Source: Paenibacillus sp. 453mf (GTDB taxonomy: Bacteria; Bacillota; Bacilli; Paenibacillales; Paenibacillaceae). Taken from it: a DNA stretch of 64,000 nucleotides. The stretch covers positions 2,297,135-2,361,134 of the forward strand of contig NZ_FPAC01000001.1 in assembly GCF_900116105.1 (NCBI RefSeq), read 5' to 3'. The notes beneath the pieces were generated by a model. That model saw only the letters and a list, made by a program, of their open reading frames with translations, was not told the origin of the DNA and made no database searches. Positions 43,702 through 52,952 of this stretch are shown here, piece by piece (within the stretch, counting starts at the first letter, position 1; the number at the start of each line of letters is the position of its first letter). A program made the position numbers and the translations under genes.

Positions 43702-44808
43702 TTGTCATCTAGAATTGTCGTCAAGATCGGCAGCAGCTCACTCACCACCGAGTCCGGATCACTGAATCACAAGGCCGTGTCATTTTACGCTTCCGAAATC
43801 GCGGCTCTTCATCAAGCCGGGCATGAAGTTTTGCTTGTCACCTCCGGCGCGGTTGCTGCAGGATTTGGACATATCGGATATGAGAGCAGACCTAAGCTGC
43901 TTCATGAGAAACAAGCCGCGGCCGCTGTCGGTCAGGCACTGCTTATGCAGGCATATCAACAGGCTTTTGCGCATCACCACATCAAAACGGCACAGATTTT
44001 GCTTACACGTACTGATTTTACGAATCGAAAACGAATGGGTAATGCCGGAATGACGATAGATGAGCTTCTCAAACAGAACGTGATTCCGGTTATTAATGAG
44101 AATGATACCGTGTCCGTCGACGAGCTCAAATTCGGGGATAATGACATGCTGTCTGCCCTGGTTGCGGGCCTAACCAAAGCCAAGAAACTGATCATATTAA
44201 CCGATACGGACGGATTGTACACAGCAGATCCAAGATATCAAGCTGATGCGAAGCGCTACGATCGCATTGATGAAATAACTGCTGAAATTTACGAAATGGC
44301 CGGAGGAAGCGGCTCTGCGGTAGGCACTGGCGGTATGCGTTCCAAAGTGGATGCAGCCAAAGTCGCTACCCGGGGCGGTGTCCCTGTATTCGTAGGACGC
44401 GTAAGCGAGCCCGGCGATCTTCTCGCCGCTACAGCGGCCCATGGCAAGGGTACTTATTTTGACACGCGCCTGAACTCACTTTCTCGAAAAAAACAATGGC
44501 TTGGGTTCATTTCCTCACCATTAGGATCAATTCACGTCGACCAAGGTGCTGAAGAAGCTCTCATCTATGGCGGACACAGTCTGCTTCCGGTGGGTGTCAG
44601 ACGGGTCGAAGGACAATTTCATGCAGGTGATGTTATCGAGGTCGTTAATCTCCAAGGTTCGCTGATTGGACGTGGTATCGTCAATTATGATGCGGAACAG
44701 CTGCGGAGCATCCTCGGGCTGCCAAGTCCTGATGTGCTTAAAAAACTGGAGGGAACTCTTCACAGGCTTGAGGTCGTTCATAGAGATGAGTGGATTACTT
44801 TGAAGTGA
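43702..44808 (+). CDS. proB: Glutamate 5-kinase
   Basis: A 368-residue first enzyme of proline synthesis, phosphorylating glutamate. The amino-acid-kinase domain (1-255) shows RIVVKIGSSSLTTESG, LLVTSGAVAAGFGHIGY, VIPVINENDTVSVDELKFGD, ILTDTDGLYTADPR and GTGGMRSKVDAAKVATRGG. A C-terminal PUA domain (about 275-355) contains SLLPVGVRRVEGQFHAGDVI. The start is TTG with AAAGGA about 12 bases upstream, a somewhat long gap. It is controlled by the T-box and followed by proA. Confidence 0.95.
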   Translation: MSSRIVVKIGSSSLTTESGSLNHKAVSFYASEIAALHQAGHEVLLVTSGAVAAGFGHIGYESRPKLLHEKQAAAAVGQALLMQAYQQAFAHHHIKTAQILLTRTDFTNRKRMGNAGMTIDELLKQNVIPVINENDTVSVDELKFGDNDMLSALVAGLTKAKKLIILTDTDGLYTADPRYQADAKRYDRIDEITAEIYEMAGGSGSAVGTGGMRSKVDAAKVATRGGVPVFVGRVSEPGDLLAATAAHGKGTYFDTRLNSLSRKKQWLGFISSPLGSIHVDQGAEEALIYGGHSLLPVGVRRVEGQFHAGDVIEVVNLQGSLIGRGIVNYDAEQLRSILGLPSPDVLKKLEGTLHRLEVVHRDEWITLK

Positions 44809-44878
44809 CCGTACTGCTTAGGTACTAATATCTACAAAATGATTATATTCATTTAATACAGTTAGGAGTGTAAATGTG

Positions 44879-46126
44879 ATGAGTGAAGTAAATGATAAAG
44901 CAAGACTTGCCAAAGAAGCTTCTCTGGTGCTTGGCCGCTTGAGCTCAGACAAGAAGAACGCCGCTCTGTCGGTGATGGCCGATGCTTTGATTGCTGAAAA
45001 GGCATCCATAATAGAAGCGAATGCAGAGGATCTTGAACGAGGCAGACAGAACGGAACTGCTGTACCGATGCTGGATCGGCTCTCCCTCACAGATGAGCGC
45101 ATCGAAGGAATTGCATCAGGACTGCGTCAAATCATTGATTTGCCAGATCCGATAGGTGACGTTCTGGAAGTCATCAAACGGCCTAACGGGCTTCGCATTG
45201 AGAAGGAACGTGTTCCTCTGGGACTCATCGGCATCATCTATGAAGCCCGTCCCAACGTGACGGTTGACGCTGTCGGTTTATCGCTCAAGACGGGAAATGC
45301 TGTTCTGCTGCGCGGCGGCTCCTCTGCCTTGTCATCCAATAAGCAGATCATCAAAGTGCTTAAGCAAGCCTTAGTTAAAACAGATCTGCCTTCTGATGCA
45401 ATACAGTTAATTGAGGATGCGAATCGATCTTCCGTGGATGAGATGTTGAAATGTAATAAATATCTTGATGTCATCATTCCAAGAGGTGGAGCCTCCTTAA
45501 TACAAAGTGTCGTGCAGAATTCGACAGTTCCTGTCATCGAAACCGGTGCTGGTATTTGCCACACCTATATCGATGCTGCAGCTGATCCAGAAATGGCATT
45601 GCAAATTGCACTTAACGCAAAAGTTCAGCGGCCCTCTGTGTGCAACGCTATGGAGACACTGTTGATTCATAGCGATTATGGTAATGACTCTATCATAGAG
45701 CTTGCGGAGCGATTCAAAAACGCCTCTGTCGAGCTCCGAGGCTGTGAATCTTTCGTTAAACTGGTGCCTTGGGCAGTAGCTGCAACCGAGGAGGACTATG
45801 CTACCGAGTATAACGACTATATCTTAAATGTTCGAATCGTCGATCATATGGAAGAGGCGATTCATCATATCCGAAAATATGGGACGATGCACTCCGAATG
45901 CATTGTGACTAGAGATCCTGATGCAGCAGCTAGGTTCATGCAGGAAGTGGATGCCGCTGCAGTGTACCATAACGCCTCCACTCGTTTTACAGATGGGTTC
46001 GAATTTGGCTTTGGTGCAGAAATCGGCATCAGTACTCAGAAGCTGCATGCACGAGGTCCAATGGGTCTTCCGGCACTGACATCTACGAAATATCGAATCT
46101 ACGGTTCCGGGCAAATCAAACATTAA
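44879..46126 (+). CDS. proA: Glutamate-5-semialdehyde dehydrogenase
   Basis: A 415-residue NADPH-dependent reductase of gamma-glutamyl phosphate. Motifs are VPLGLIGIIYEARPNVTVDA, NAVLLRGGSSALSSNKQI, VIPRGGASLIQSVVQNSTVP and VIETGAGICHTYID, then NAKVQRPSVCNAMETLLIH with the catalytic Cys. AGGAG is 10 bases before the ATG; a GTG one codon upstream (44876) is also possible. It lies 70 bases after proB in the T-box operon. Confidence 0.95.
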   Translation: MSEVNDKARLAKEASLVLGRLSSDKKNAALSVMADALIAEKASIIEANAEDLERGRQNGTAVPMLDRLSLTDERIEGIASGLRQIIDLPDPIGDVLEVIKRPNGLRIEKERVPLGLIGIIYEARPNVTVDAVGLSLKTGNAVLLRGGSSALSSNKQIIKVLKQALVKTDLPSDAIQLIEDANRSSVDEMLKCNKYLDVIIPRGGASLIQSVVQNSTVPVIETGAGICHTYIDAAADPEMALQIALNAKVQRPSVCNAMETLLIHSDYGNDSIIELAERFKNASVELRGCESFVKLVPWAVAATEEDYATEYNDYILNVRIVDHMEEAIHHIRKYGTMHSECIVTRDPDAAARFMQEVDAAAVYHNASTRFTDGFEFGFGAEIGISTQKLHARGPMGLPALTSTKYRIYGSGQIKH

Positions 46127-46216
46127 ACATAAGGGATTCAGATGAAATGGATACCCACTAGATACGGCAGCTAGAACACTTGCCCAAAATATCGAATTTA
46201 TGCTGGAGGAATTAAT

Positions 46217-47077
46217 ATGAGTGGAACCCAATCTTTGATCAATCGTAAGATTACTTTTTTTGGTGCAGGAGCTATGGCTGAAGCCATAGCAAGAGGTCTC
46301 ATCGCGCGAAAAGTGGTCTCTCCTGAGAAAATAACGATGTTCAATCGCAGCAACCAAGACAGACTTGTGGAGCTGCATCGTAAATATAACGTCGCAACGG
46401 CGGAAGATGCCGCAAGCAAAGAAACTGCGCTTACACAAGCTGATCTAATCATCTTGTCCATGAAGCCTAAGGATGCGGCTGAATCGCTTCGATATTTGGG
46501 ACCTTTGCTATCGAATAAACAGGTTGTTGTTTCTGTAATAGCCGGGCTTACCATAGAAACAATTCAGAACCTGCTTGGACGTACAGCAGCAGTCGTTCGT
46601 ACGATGCCCAATACATCCAGTTCCATCGGACTCGGTGCTACAGGGATTGCCTTCTCTCCTGAAGTTACGGAGGAGGATCGTCAAATTGTAAACACTGTAT
46701 TTGAAGCGATCGGAACGATTACCTTAATTGAAGAAGAACACTTTGAAACCTTGACCGGAATTTCGGGCAGCGGCCCAGCCTATATCTACTATATGATGGA
46801 GGCGATGGTGGAAGCAGGCGTAAAGGGCGGCCTGACAGCAGAACAAGCGCATGACCTCACGGTTCAGACCGTGCTTGGAGCGGCTCGCATGGTACAGCAG
46901 ACAGGCGAGGCACCTGCTACACTGCGGAGGAATGTGACATCACCTAATGGTTCGACCCAGGCTGCCATTGAAGTTCTGGCAAAGGGTCATTTTAGTGAAA
47001 CGGTTATTGCAGCAGTCCATCGATGTGCAGACCGTTCACGTGAAATGGGAGAAGAATTGAAGGAAGCCGCAAGGTAA
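46217..47077 (+). CDS. proC: Pyrroline-5-carboxylate reductase
   Basis: A 286-residue final enzyme of proline synthesis. NAD(P) binding FFGAGAMAEAIARGLIARKV, then IILSMKPKDA, VVRTMPNTSSSIGLGATGIA and the C-terminal catalytic-domain motifs LTGISGSGPAYIYYMMEAMV and NVTSPNGSTQAAIEVL are diagnostic. GGAGG lies 7 bases before the ATG. The 90-base gap after proA shows no terminator, so proBAC are probably one transcript. Confidence 0.95.
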   Translation: MSGTQSLINRKITFFGAGAMAEAIARGLIARKVVSPEKITMFNRSNQDRLVELHRKYNVATAEDAASKETALTQADLIILSMKPKDAAESLRYLGPLLSNKQVVVSVIAGLTIETIQNLLGRTAAVVRTMPNTSSSIGLGATGIAFSPEVTEEDRQIVNTVFEAIGTITLIEEEHFETLTGISGSGPAYIYYMMEAMVEAGVKGGLTAEQAHDLTVQTVLGAARMVQQTGEAPATLRRNVTSPNGSTQAAIEVLAKGHFSETVIAAVHRCADRSREMGEELKEAAR

Positions 47078-47153
47078 GATGCAGAATAAATAAACAGATC
47101 ATCTTCATGAATCATTACTTGAAGGCTACCCCTTTTCTGGCCTGAATAAATGG

Positions 47154-47210
47154 AAGACCGGAGGAAGCATCACCATAACACAAGGTGATATTTCCTCCGG
47201 TCTTTTTTAT
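47154..47210 (+). terminator. Terminator of proBAC
   Basis: A long stem (AAGACCGGAGGAA / TTTCCTCCGGTCTT with an inner ATCACC/GGTGAT) is followed by TTTTTTAT. It also separates the convergent membrane-protein gene, whose T tail is weak. Confidence 0.92.
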
Positions 47211-47217
47211 TTCTCTC

Positions 47218-48495
47218 TTATTTGCGATCATCAGAGAATGGCGATGCTTCCAGATCACGTTCCAAATCTCTAAGCAGCTGTTCCCCATCATACTCTCTTC
47301 TGCTTGGCTTAAACAACAACTTTATACCTCCTCCAATCAGCAGCAAGGAGACGATAATCGTGTTCATATGCGACTGGATACGATCAATGTAAAATCCAAA
47401 CTGATCTCCGAACTCAGGAACGACAAGCCGAATTAGTATATAGTAGACACCCAGGAACAAGAGTGCGATCCCGATCCATCTCTGATACCTGGTCCAGCTC
47501 TCAATAACCGGTTTATCATACAGAGGCTCTCTTCCGTACTTGCTCGATTGCTGAAGTCCATCAAAAAAGCTATAGAACCATATGATTGGGATGAGAAAGA
47601 GAAACAAGGACAAACCTAGTAAGTCTAAAACATAGATGCTTCCCAGGAAGATCAGCATCAGCTGCAGTCCTCTTTTTTGCAGTCCAAGATACATATGCCC
47701 TGCTCCTGGAAATGCTGCCAGCAGATTTGCAATGACTTTGCTCTTCTTACCTGTGCTTCTGCCATGTTCAAGCTGTTCAAACAACGTCTTATCCTCCAGA
47801 ATCTCACCGGCCTGCTTCCGGTTCACATGCTGGACCGCATCAAACATACAGTACAGCCACATGATCGGCAGCAGCAGCAGGAAGAGAAGAAAAATTTCCT
47901 GTCTCGTAATAGCAGTGACAAAAAACAGCATAATTCCCAGTCCAAAGAACCCGATGAGGAAGGATAACCCCCTCTGCAGCAGACCGAGATGCAAATGACC
48001 TAAGCCTGGAACAAAGGATAGGAGAATGGTGTAGAACCGCTCACTTTCCTTGCCGCGTCCCCTTCCTTGATCCGGGTATACATATCCTTCACGCGGCGGA
48101 AATCCGTATGGTGCTGAGGCTTCCGGATCTTCTGGATTATGAAATGGAAGATCTGGTTCACCTTGTGCTCCTGCATGTCCGTAGAACATTTTCTCATGCG
48201 GGATATGCCCCTGGTATCCAGGATAATGAGCATAATGCGCCGACGGATCCGGCTCTCGGATGAGCTTGATGACAAGATCAAACATACTAATTAACCATAT
48301 CATCGCTGCTGCAAAAATAAAGAAGAAAGAAATCCCCTCTTCACCCCCAACGAGCGAAAGAAAACCGATCCCTAACAGCCCGAAAAATATAAATCCATAA
48401 ATAAATCCCTTCACCCGGCTTCTGTAGTAGTAATACCCCAAGCCAGGTACCATGTTAAGCAGAAAAGCCAGCAGCTTGCTGCGATCTTGCTGCAC
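47218..48495 (-). CDS. Membrane protein with three TM2-like repeats, in an ECF sigma operon
   Basis: A 425-residue membrane protein with three internal repeats (about residues 7-79, 154-225, 253-317). Each has a PGxGhxhxGxxxRG hairpin, two spans and a closing W-x-x-x-x-F-D motif (FVPGLGHLHLGLLQRG ... PIMWLYCMFDAVQ; AFPGAGHMYLGLQKRG ... PIIWFYSFFDGLQ; repeat 1 is diverged). This resembles the TM2 domain repeated. A His/Tyr/Pro/Gly-rich loop separates repeats 1 and 2, and two more spans end the protein. GTG at 48495 best fits the AAAGGA site; ATG 48504 and GTG 48513 are alternatives. It is third in the operon after the sigma and anti-sigma genes. Its role is unknown, perhaps signal input. Confidence 0.78.
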   Translation of the reverse strand: MQQDRSKLLAFLLNMVPGLGYYYYRSRVKGFIYGFIFFGLLGIGFLSLVGGEEGISFFFIFAAAMIWLISMFDLVIKLIREPDPSAHYAHYPGYQGHIPHEKMFYGHAGAQGEPDLPFHNPEDPEASAPYGFPPREGYVYPDQGRGRGKESERFYTILLSFVPGLGHLHLGLLQRGLSFLIGFFGLGIMLFFVTAITRQEIFLLFLLLLPIMWLYCMFDAVQHVNRKQAGEILEDKTLFEQLEHGRSTGKKSKVIANLLAAFPGAGHMYLGLQKRGLQLMLIFLGSIYVLDLLGLSLFLFLIPIIWFYSFFDGLQQSSKYGREPLYDKPVIESWTRYQRWIGIALLFLGVYYILIRLVVPEFGDQFGFYIDRIQSHMNTIIVSLLLIGGGIKLLFKPSRREYDGEQLLRDLERDLEASPFSDDRK

Positions 48496-48515
48496 ATCCT
48501 TCATTCCTTTCACAT

Positions 48516-48968
48516 CTAATTTTTGTATGGGTCAGGTTTAATTTCATCAAGCCAATGGGTTGCTTTCTTCACCATTTGTTCGCTGTATGGCGGTTTAACG
48601 CTTGAATCTACGTTTAGCTGTCCGGGTAACAATCGGTCAAATATGCCTGTAGATAAGAACAGCATCGTAAAGGAGGCGGCAAGGGTATAATGGACCAGCT
48701 TGTTATTCAACCATTTTCTAAACTGGATGGTTTTGCGACTAGAACTTGTTTGTACTTTCTTGTACTCACGCTCAATATGACTCATCACTTGCTTCTCAAA
48801 GACTTCTGCATCCTGAAGCCTTGCGTCTGAGATGTGTTCAAGGACTGCCATATAAGCCTCAAGAGCTTCACTATCCTCAAGCAGCCGTTTGTCCATGGCT
48901 TCACGCTCGTAGTCCGGCAATTCGCCTTGAATATATCGTTTCCAGTCCTGATGTTCTTGTTTATTCAC
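48516..48968 (-). CDS. Probable anti-sigma factor (single-TM)
   Basis: A 150-residue type II-like membrane protein with a cytoplasmic N-terminus of anti-sigma character (WKRYIQGELPDYEREAMDKR, LLEDSEALEAYMAVLEHISD), one span (about residues 93-112, YTLAASFTMLFLSTGIF) and a short external tail. The zinc-binding HxxxCxxC of ZAS-type anti-sigma factors is absent, although the E-L-P-D-x-E-R-E stretch resembles its helix. GTG start with AGGAGGG upstream, overlapping the sigma gene by 8 bases, so the two are translationally coupled. It presumably holds the ECF sigma inactive. Confidence 0.78.
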   Translation of the reverse strand: MNKQEHQDWKRYIQGELPDYEREAMDKRLLEDSEALEAYMAVLEHISDARLQDAEVFEKQVMSHIEREYKKVQTSSSRKTIQFRKWLNNKLVHYTLAASFTMLFLSTGIFDRLLPGQLNVDSSVKPPYSEQMVKKATHWLDEIKPDPYKN

Positions 48969-49512
48969 GCCATGATCCCTCCTTCCAATGCGATCTAATC
49001 CACTGACGTGCCCGATACAGTCTGGATTCTACTGTTTTTATTGCGATTTGTGATTCTTCTGCAATTTGTTCATAATTTTTTTCTTTCAGATAGAAATCAA
49101 CAATAATATCACGATGCTGAGGCGGAAGAGAAGATATCTTATGAAGAAGAGTTTCTCTTCTCTCCTTCTTTAACAGCTGATGTATAATATCTGCCTGGTG
49201 ATCAATAATTTGAACAACCTCATTCTCACGGACGATCACTTCCGCTTCCCTACGATTCAATTTTCTTTTTGCATCAATTGCCTTATGTAGAGCAATGCGG
49301 GTGATCCATGTCTTGAATCCTTCTGATCGGTACTGGGGGAGAGATTTAAAGACTTGAATAAATGCTTCTTGTGCTGCGTCCTCCGCATCCTGTGCCTGGT
49401 GAAGCACGGAGTAAGTTACCTGATATACATGCCTGCCATAGCGGTCAATAATTTCGCGAAACTTGGCATGGTCGCCCTTCAATATTTGATCGATCAAACT
49501 TGCTTCATCAAT
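48961..49512 (-). CDS. ECF-family RNA polymerase sigma factor
   Basis: A 183-residue ECF sigma. Region 2 shows FREIIDRYGRHVYQVTYSVL, QDAEDAAQEAFIQVFKSLPQ and FKTWITRIALHKAIDAKRK. Region 4 shows LPPQHRDIIVDFYLKEKNYE and IAEESQIAIKTVESRLYRAR. The start needs attention: GGAAGGAGGAG lies 9 bases before an ATT codon that opens DEASLIDQILKGD, the usual ECF N-terminus. The first conventional in-frame start, TTG at 49497, is more than 20 bases from that site. It heads a three-gene operon with its anti-sigma and a TM2-repeat protein. No clear ECF-type promoter was found upstream. Confidence 0.88.
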   Translation of the reverse strand: MDEASLIDQILKGDHAKFREIIDRYGRHVYQVTYSVLHQAQDAEDAAQEAFIQVFKSLPQYRSEGFKTWITRIALHKAIDAKRKLNRREAEVIVRENEVVQIIDHQADIIHQLLKKERRETLLHKISSLPPQHRDIIVDFYLKEKNYEQIAEESQIAIKTVESRLYRARQWIRSHWKEGSWRE

Positions 49513-49632
49513 GGCTTCTCTCCTCCTTCCCCACTTTAATAGACGACCGCTATTTATTTAACCCTGCATGTATTAAGAAAAATGATTTATACCATTTATT
49601 TCTCTATGGTTGTTATTCTGAAGTATTGCAAC

Positions 49633-49667
49633 AAAAATAGACACCCCTCAAAATAAGGAATGCCTAT
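49633..49667 (-). terminator. Terminator of the hbd-ackA-asnS-dnaD cluster
   Basis: Minus strand: ATAGGCATTCC and GGGGTGTCTAT pair over 11 positions (wobbles included) around 9 bases, then TTTTTG. It is 18 bases after the dnaD stop. Confidence 0.75.
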
Positions 49668-49684
49668 CTCTATAAACAACTTGA

Positions 49685-50392
49685 TTAACGGCCTCCATTG
49701 CGGAAACGAGCTGCATAAGCCTTAACATCCTGTGGAGTTCTAACCCGGTTGCGGCTCCATTCAAGCAATATACGGTCGATATACGTAAAGTGGACTTTGC
49801 CGGCAAACACCGCTTCTTTTAGCGCCAGCAGAATTAATTCATCAGGATAACGATCTTGATCCAACCAGCTGGAAATCCGTTCAAGCTCCATTGGAGATAA
49901 GGGTCTACCGAATTCCTTCTCAAAAATACGGAAGATGTTCTTCTCCTCATGTTCTTCAGCAGACGGATTCAAGGCATTCTCCATAGAGCGGCTGCGAACA
50001 GATGACTTCGGAAGAGCAGCTGTTCGATCATCTGACAAACACTGAGCCAATATGGTATATAATCCAATCAGATTATATCGTTCATACTGAATGTCTTGCA
50101 CCGCATCCATGCCCTCATCAATCCGGATAAATCCTTCCTTCATGAGCCGCTGAAGCCGTTTAGCTACTTCATCGGGCATGATGCCCATTCGATCGGCCAG
50201 CTCTTGAAGTGTTGGAAATTCATTTCCTTCCACCTGCTGAAATCCAAGCAAATGCTGTATAAGCAGCATTTCTCCTTCTGATAATCCCAGTCGGGCATGA
50301 TAACGAAGCAGTGCATAGGGAAGCTGGACGCTTCCCATTGCCATGCCGTAAGCGACACCGTCCGCCCAAGTTCCTACGCTAGGTTCGCTCAT
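49685..50392 (-). CDS. dnaD: DnaD family replication initiation protein
   Basis: A 235-residue primosome protein loading the helicase with DnaB/DnaI in Firmicutes. The N-terminal winged-helix DDBH1 domain (about 20-110) has LPYALLRYHARLGLSEGEML, FPTLQELADRMGIMPDEVAK and RLQRLMKEGFIRI. The C-terminal DDBH2 domain (about 150-225) has FRIFEKEFGRPLSPMELERI, WLDQDRYPDELILLALKEAV and YIDRILLEWSRN. AGGAGG precedes the ATG. It follows asnS by 17 bases, an arrangement conserved with B. subtilis asnS-dnaD. Confidence 0.93.
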   Translation of the reverse strand: MSEPSVGTWADGVAYGMAMGSVQLPYALLRYHARLGLSEGEMLLIQHLLGFQQVEGNEFPTLQELADRMGIMPDEVAKRLQRLMKEGFIRIDEGMDAVQDIQYERYNLIGLYTILAQCLSDDRTAALPKSSVRSRSMENALNPSAEEHEEKNIFRIFEKEFGRPLSPMELERISSWLDQDRYPDELILLALKEAVFAGKVHFTYIDRILLEWSRNRVRTPQDVKAYAARFRNGGR

Positions 50393-50409
50393 TCACATTC
50401 CTCCTGGAC

Positions 50410-51705
50410 TTAAGGGTATAGACGATACAGCATCCGTGGGAACGGAATCGTTTCACGAACATGATCAAGTCCGCAAATCCAAGCCACCGTCCGCTCAAGT
50501 CCAAGACCGAATCCGGAGTGAGGCACTGAGCCGTACGTGCGAAGATCCAAGTACCACTGATAGGCTTCCCGTGAGAGATTATGCTCCTCAAAGCGCTCTT
50601 CCATCAGCTTCGGATCATCAATCCGCTGGGAGCCCCCAATGATCTCTCCATAACCTTCAGGAGCAATCATATCGGCGCATAGAACAACCTCAGGCCGATT
50701 TGGATCTGGCTTCATATAGAATGCTTTGATTCCAGCCGGATAATGCGTAATAAATACAGGCTTGTCATACTTCTCTGCAATCGCAGTCTCATGCGGTGCA
50801 CCAAAGTCTTCACCCCAAGGAATATCAAAGCCTTCTCCTTGAAGGAAATGAATTGCATCATCATATGTGATCCGCGGGAATGGAGCTGTAACATTCTCCA
50901 GCTTGGAAACATCACGTCCAATACTTTCCAGCTCTGTACGGCAGTTCTTCACTACGGACTGAACTACATGGGAAATGAATTGCTCCTGGATACGCAAACT
51001 TTCTTCATGATCTACGAAGGCCATCTCCGGTTCAATCATCCAAAATTCAATCAAATGACGGCGTGTCTTGGATTTCTCTGCACGGAATGTCGGTCCGAAG
51101 GAATACACTTTACCAAGCGCCATCGCTGCAGCTTCCATGTAGAGCTGACCGCTCTGCGTTAAATATGCATCCTCATCGAAATATTTGATATGAAATAGAT
51201 TCGTTGTTCCTTCTGCAGAAGAAGGCGTCAGAATCGGAGGATCGACGATCGTAAATCCGTTCGTATCAAAATACTCCTGAACCGCACGAATGATCTCCGC
51301 ACGGATAATCATAATCGCACGCTGCTTGGAAGAACGAAGCCACAGATGGCGATGATCCATAAGGAAGTCAACCCCATGCTCTTTTGGAGTAATCGGATAG
51401 TTCTCCGTTAGATGAATGATTTCAATATCCGTCACGGTCATCTCATATCCGGATTGACTACGTGGCTCCTCGCGAATCACACCTGTTACATATAGTGAGC
51501 TTTCCTGAGTCAGGCTCTTCGCGTTATTCCAGATTTCCTCAGAAACTTCGCTTTTTACGACAACCCCTTGGATATAGCCCGTACCGTCCCGAAGTTGCAA
51601 AAACTGTATTTTGCCGCTGGAGCGCTTATTGTTAATCCAAGCACCGATCGTTACCGCTTCTCCAACGTGCTGACTGACATGGCGAATGTCGCTCTTTGTG
51701 CTCAT
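50410..51705 (-). CDS. asnS: Asparagine--tRNA ligase
   Basis: A 431-residue class IIb aminoacyl-tRNA synthetase. The N-terminal OB fold (1-105) contains [19 protein letters not shown]. The catalytic domain has motif 1 near [19 protein letters not shown], motif 2 [20 protein letters not shown] and motif 3 [20 protein letters not shown]. The Asn-type features fit AsnRS rather than AspRS, which would be longer. It follows ackA by 41 bases and precedes dnaD; no T-box is present. Confidence 0.94.
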   Translation of the reverse strand: MSTKSDIRHVSQHVGEAVTIGAWINNKRSSGKIQFLQLRDGTGYIQGVVVKSEVSEEIWNNAKSLTQESSLYVTGVIREEPRSQSGYEMTVTDIEIIHLTENYPITPKEHGVDFLMDHRHLWLRSSKQRAIMIIRAEIIRAVQEYFDTNGFTIVDPPILTPSSAEGTTNLFHIKYFDEDAYLTQSGQLYMEAAAMALGKVYSFGPTFRAEKSKTRRHLIEFWMIEPEMAFVDHEESLRIQEQFISHVVQSVVKNCRTELESIGRDVSKLENVTAPFPRITYDDAIHFLQGEGFDIPWGEDFGAPHETAIAEKYDKPVFITHYPAGIKAFYMKPDPNRPEVVLCADMIAPEGYGEIIGGSQRIDDPKLMEERFEEHNLSREAYQWYLDLRTYGSVPHSGFGLGLERTVAWICGLDHVRETIPFPRMLYRLYP

Positions 51706-51746
51706 GTCTTATCTCTCCCCGTTCTATTAAAATTCTAATTTCGATG

Positions 51747-52952
51747 TTACTTGGAAGCTTCTACAATACGATTCGTGTCGCGAGCAATAACAAGCTCTTC
51801 ATTCGTCGGAATGATCAAGACTTCGACTTTGGAATTCGCAGTAGAAATACGGCGAGGCTCTCCAGAACGAATCTTGTTCAGCTCCTCGTCAAGCTCTACA
51901 CCCAGATAAGTCAATTGCTCCAGAACTCTTTGACGAAGGATTACAGAGTTCTCTCCAACCCCTGCTGTGAAGACAATAACATCTACTCCATTCATTGCCG
52001 CAGCATAGGAACCGATGTATTTGCGGAGACGATATTCATACATGTTGAATGCAAGTGTAGAATTCGGATCTCCGTTCTCCATACCCTCTGTAATTTCACG
52101 CATGTCACTGCTGATTCCAGAGATGGCAAGCAGTCCGCTATGCTTGTTAAGCATCGAATTCACTTCGTTCAGCGTCAAATCCTCTTTGTTCATAACATAT
52201 GGAACTATCGCAGGGTCAAGATCTCCACTGCGCGTACCCATCATAAGCCCTTCCAGTGGGGTCATTCCCATTGATGTATCGACAGACACGCCATTTTGAA
52301 CTGCTGTAAGACTTCCCCCATTACCTACATGGCAGGTAATGATCTTCATGTCTTCGATCGGACGCTCCAAGAATTCTGCAGCGATTTGGCTAACATAGTA
52401 ATGGGACGTACCATGTGCTCCGTAACGACGAACCTTGTACTTGTTATACAGTACACGTGGAATCGCATATAGATACGCAGATTCTGGCATGGTTTGATGG
52501 AATGCTGTATCAAATACGACCACTTGCGGTACACCAGGCATATTAGATTCAGCGGCATTGATACCCATGATCGCAGCCGGATTGTGAAGCGGTGCCAGAT
52601 CAATCAATTGACGGATTTTAGCTTTGACTTCATCTGTTACGAGGGCAGACTCATTAAAGAATTCGCCGCCATGTACAACACGATGTCCAACAGCTTGAAT
52701 CTCTTCAATTGAAGACAATACTCCATGCTCAGCATGTACGAGCTTGTCCAATACTTTGCGGATCGCTGTCGTATGTTCAAGAATCTCGCTTACTTCGGTC
52801 ACTTCTTCTTTGCCTGTCGGCTTATGTGTAAGGATGGAAGAATCCATACCGATCCGCTCAACCAAACCTTTTGCAAGAACAGACTCGTCAGTCATGTCAT
52901 ACACTTGATACTTCAGGGAAGAACTTCCCGCATTAATAACTAGTACTTTCAT
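51747..52952 (-). CDS. ackA: Acetate kinase
   Basis: A 401-residue enzyme converting acetyl phosphate plus ADP into acetate plus ATP. Family motifs are VLVINAGSSSLKYQVYDM, VGHRVVHGGEFF, DTAFHQTMPESAYLYAIPR, RRYGAHGTSHYYVSQ, ITCHVGNGGSLTAVQNG, DTSMGMTPLEGLMMGTRSGD and VFTAGVGENSVILRQRV. Its ATG overlaps the stop of the 3-hydroxyacyl-CoA dehydrogenase gene (ATGA), so the two are coupled. Confidence 0.96.
   Translation of the reverse strand: MKVLVINAGSSSLKYQVYDMTDESVLAKGLVERIGMDSSILTHKPTGKEEVTEVSEILEHTTAIRKVLDKLVHAEHGVLSSIEEIQAVGHRVVHGGEFFNESALVTDEVKAKIRQLIDLAPLHNPAAIMGINAAESNMPGVPQVVVFDTAFHQTMPESAYLYAIPRVLYNKYKVRRYGAHGTSHYYVSQIAAEFLERPIEDMKIITCHVGNGGSLTAVQNGVSVDTSMGMTPLEGLMMGTRSGDLDPAIVPYVMNKEDLTLNEVNSMLNKHSGLLAISGISSDMREITEGMENGDPNSTLAFNMYEYRLRKYIGSYAAAMNGVDVIVFTAGVGENSVILRQRVLEQLTYLGVELDEELNKIRSGEPRRISTANSKVEVLIIPTNEELVIARDTNRIVEASK

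Noticed and set aside
45824..46438. A long minus-strand frame across the proA-proC junction
   Set aside because: It is antisense to two well-supported genes and resembles no known protein.
49513..49632. An autoregulatory ECF-type promoter before the sigma operon
   Set aside because: A CGTC-like -10 occurs but no AAC-type -35 lies at the right distance.
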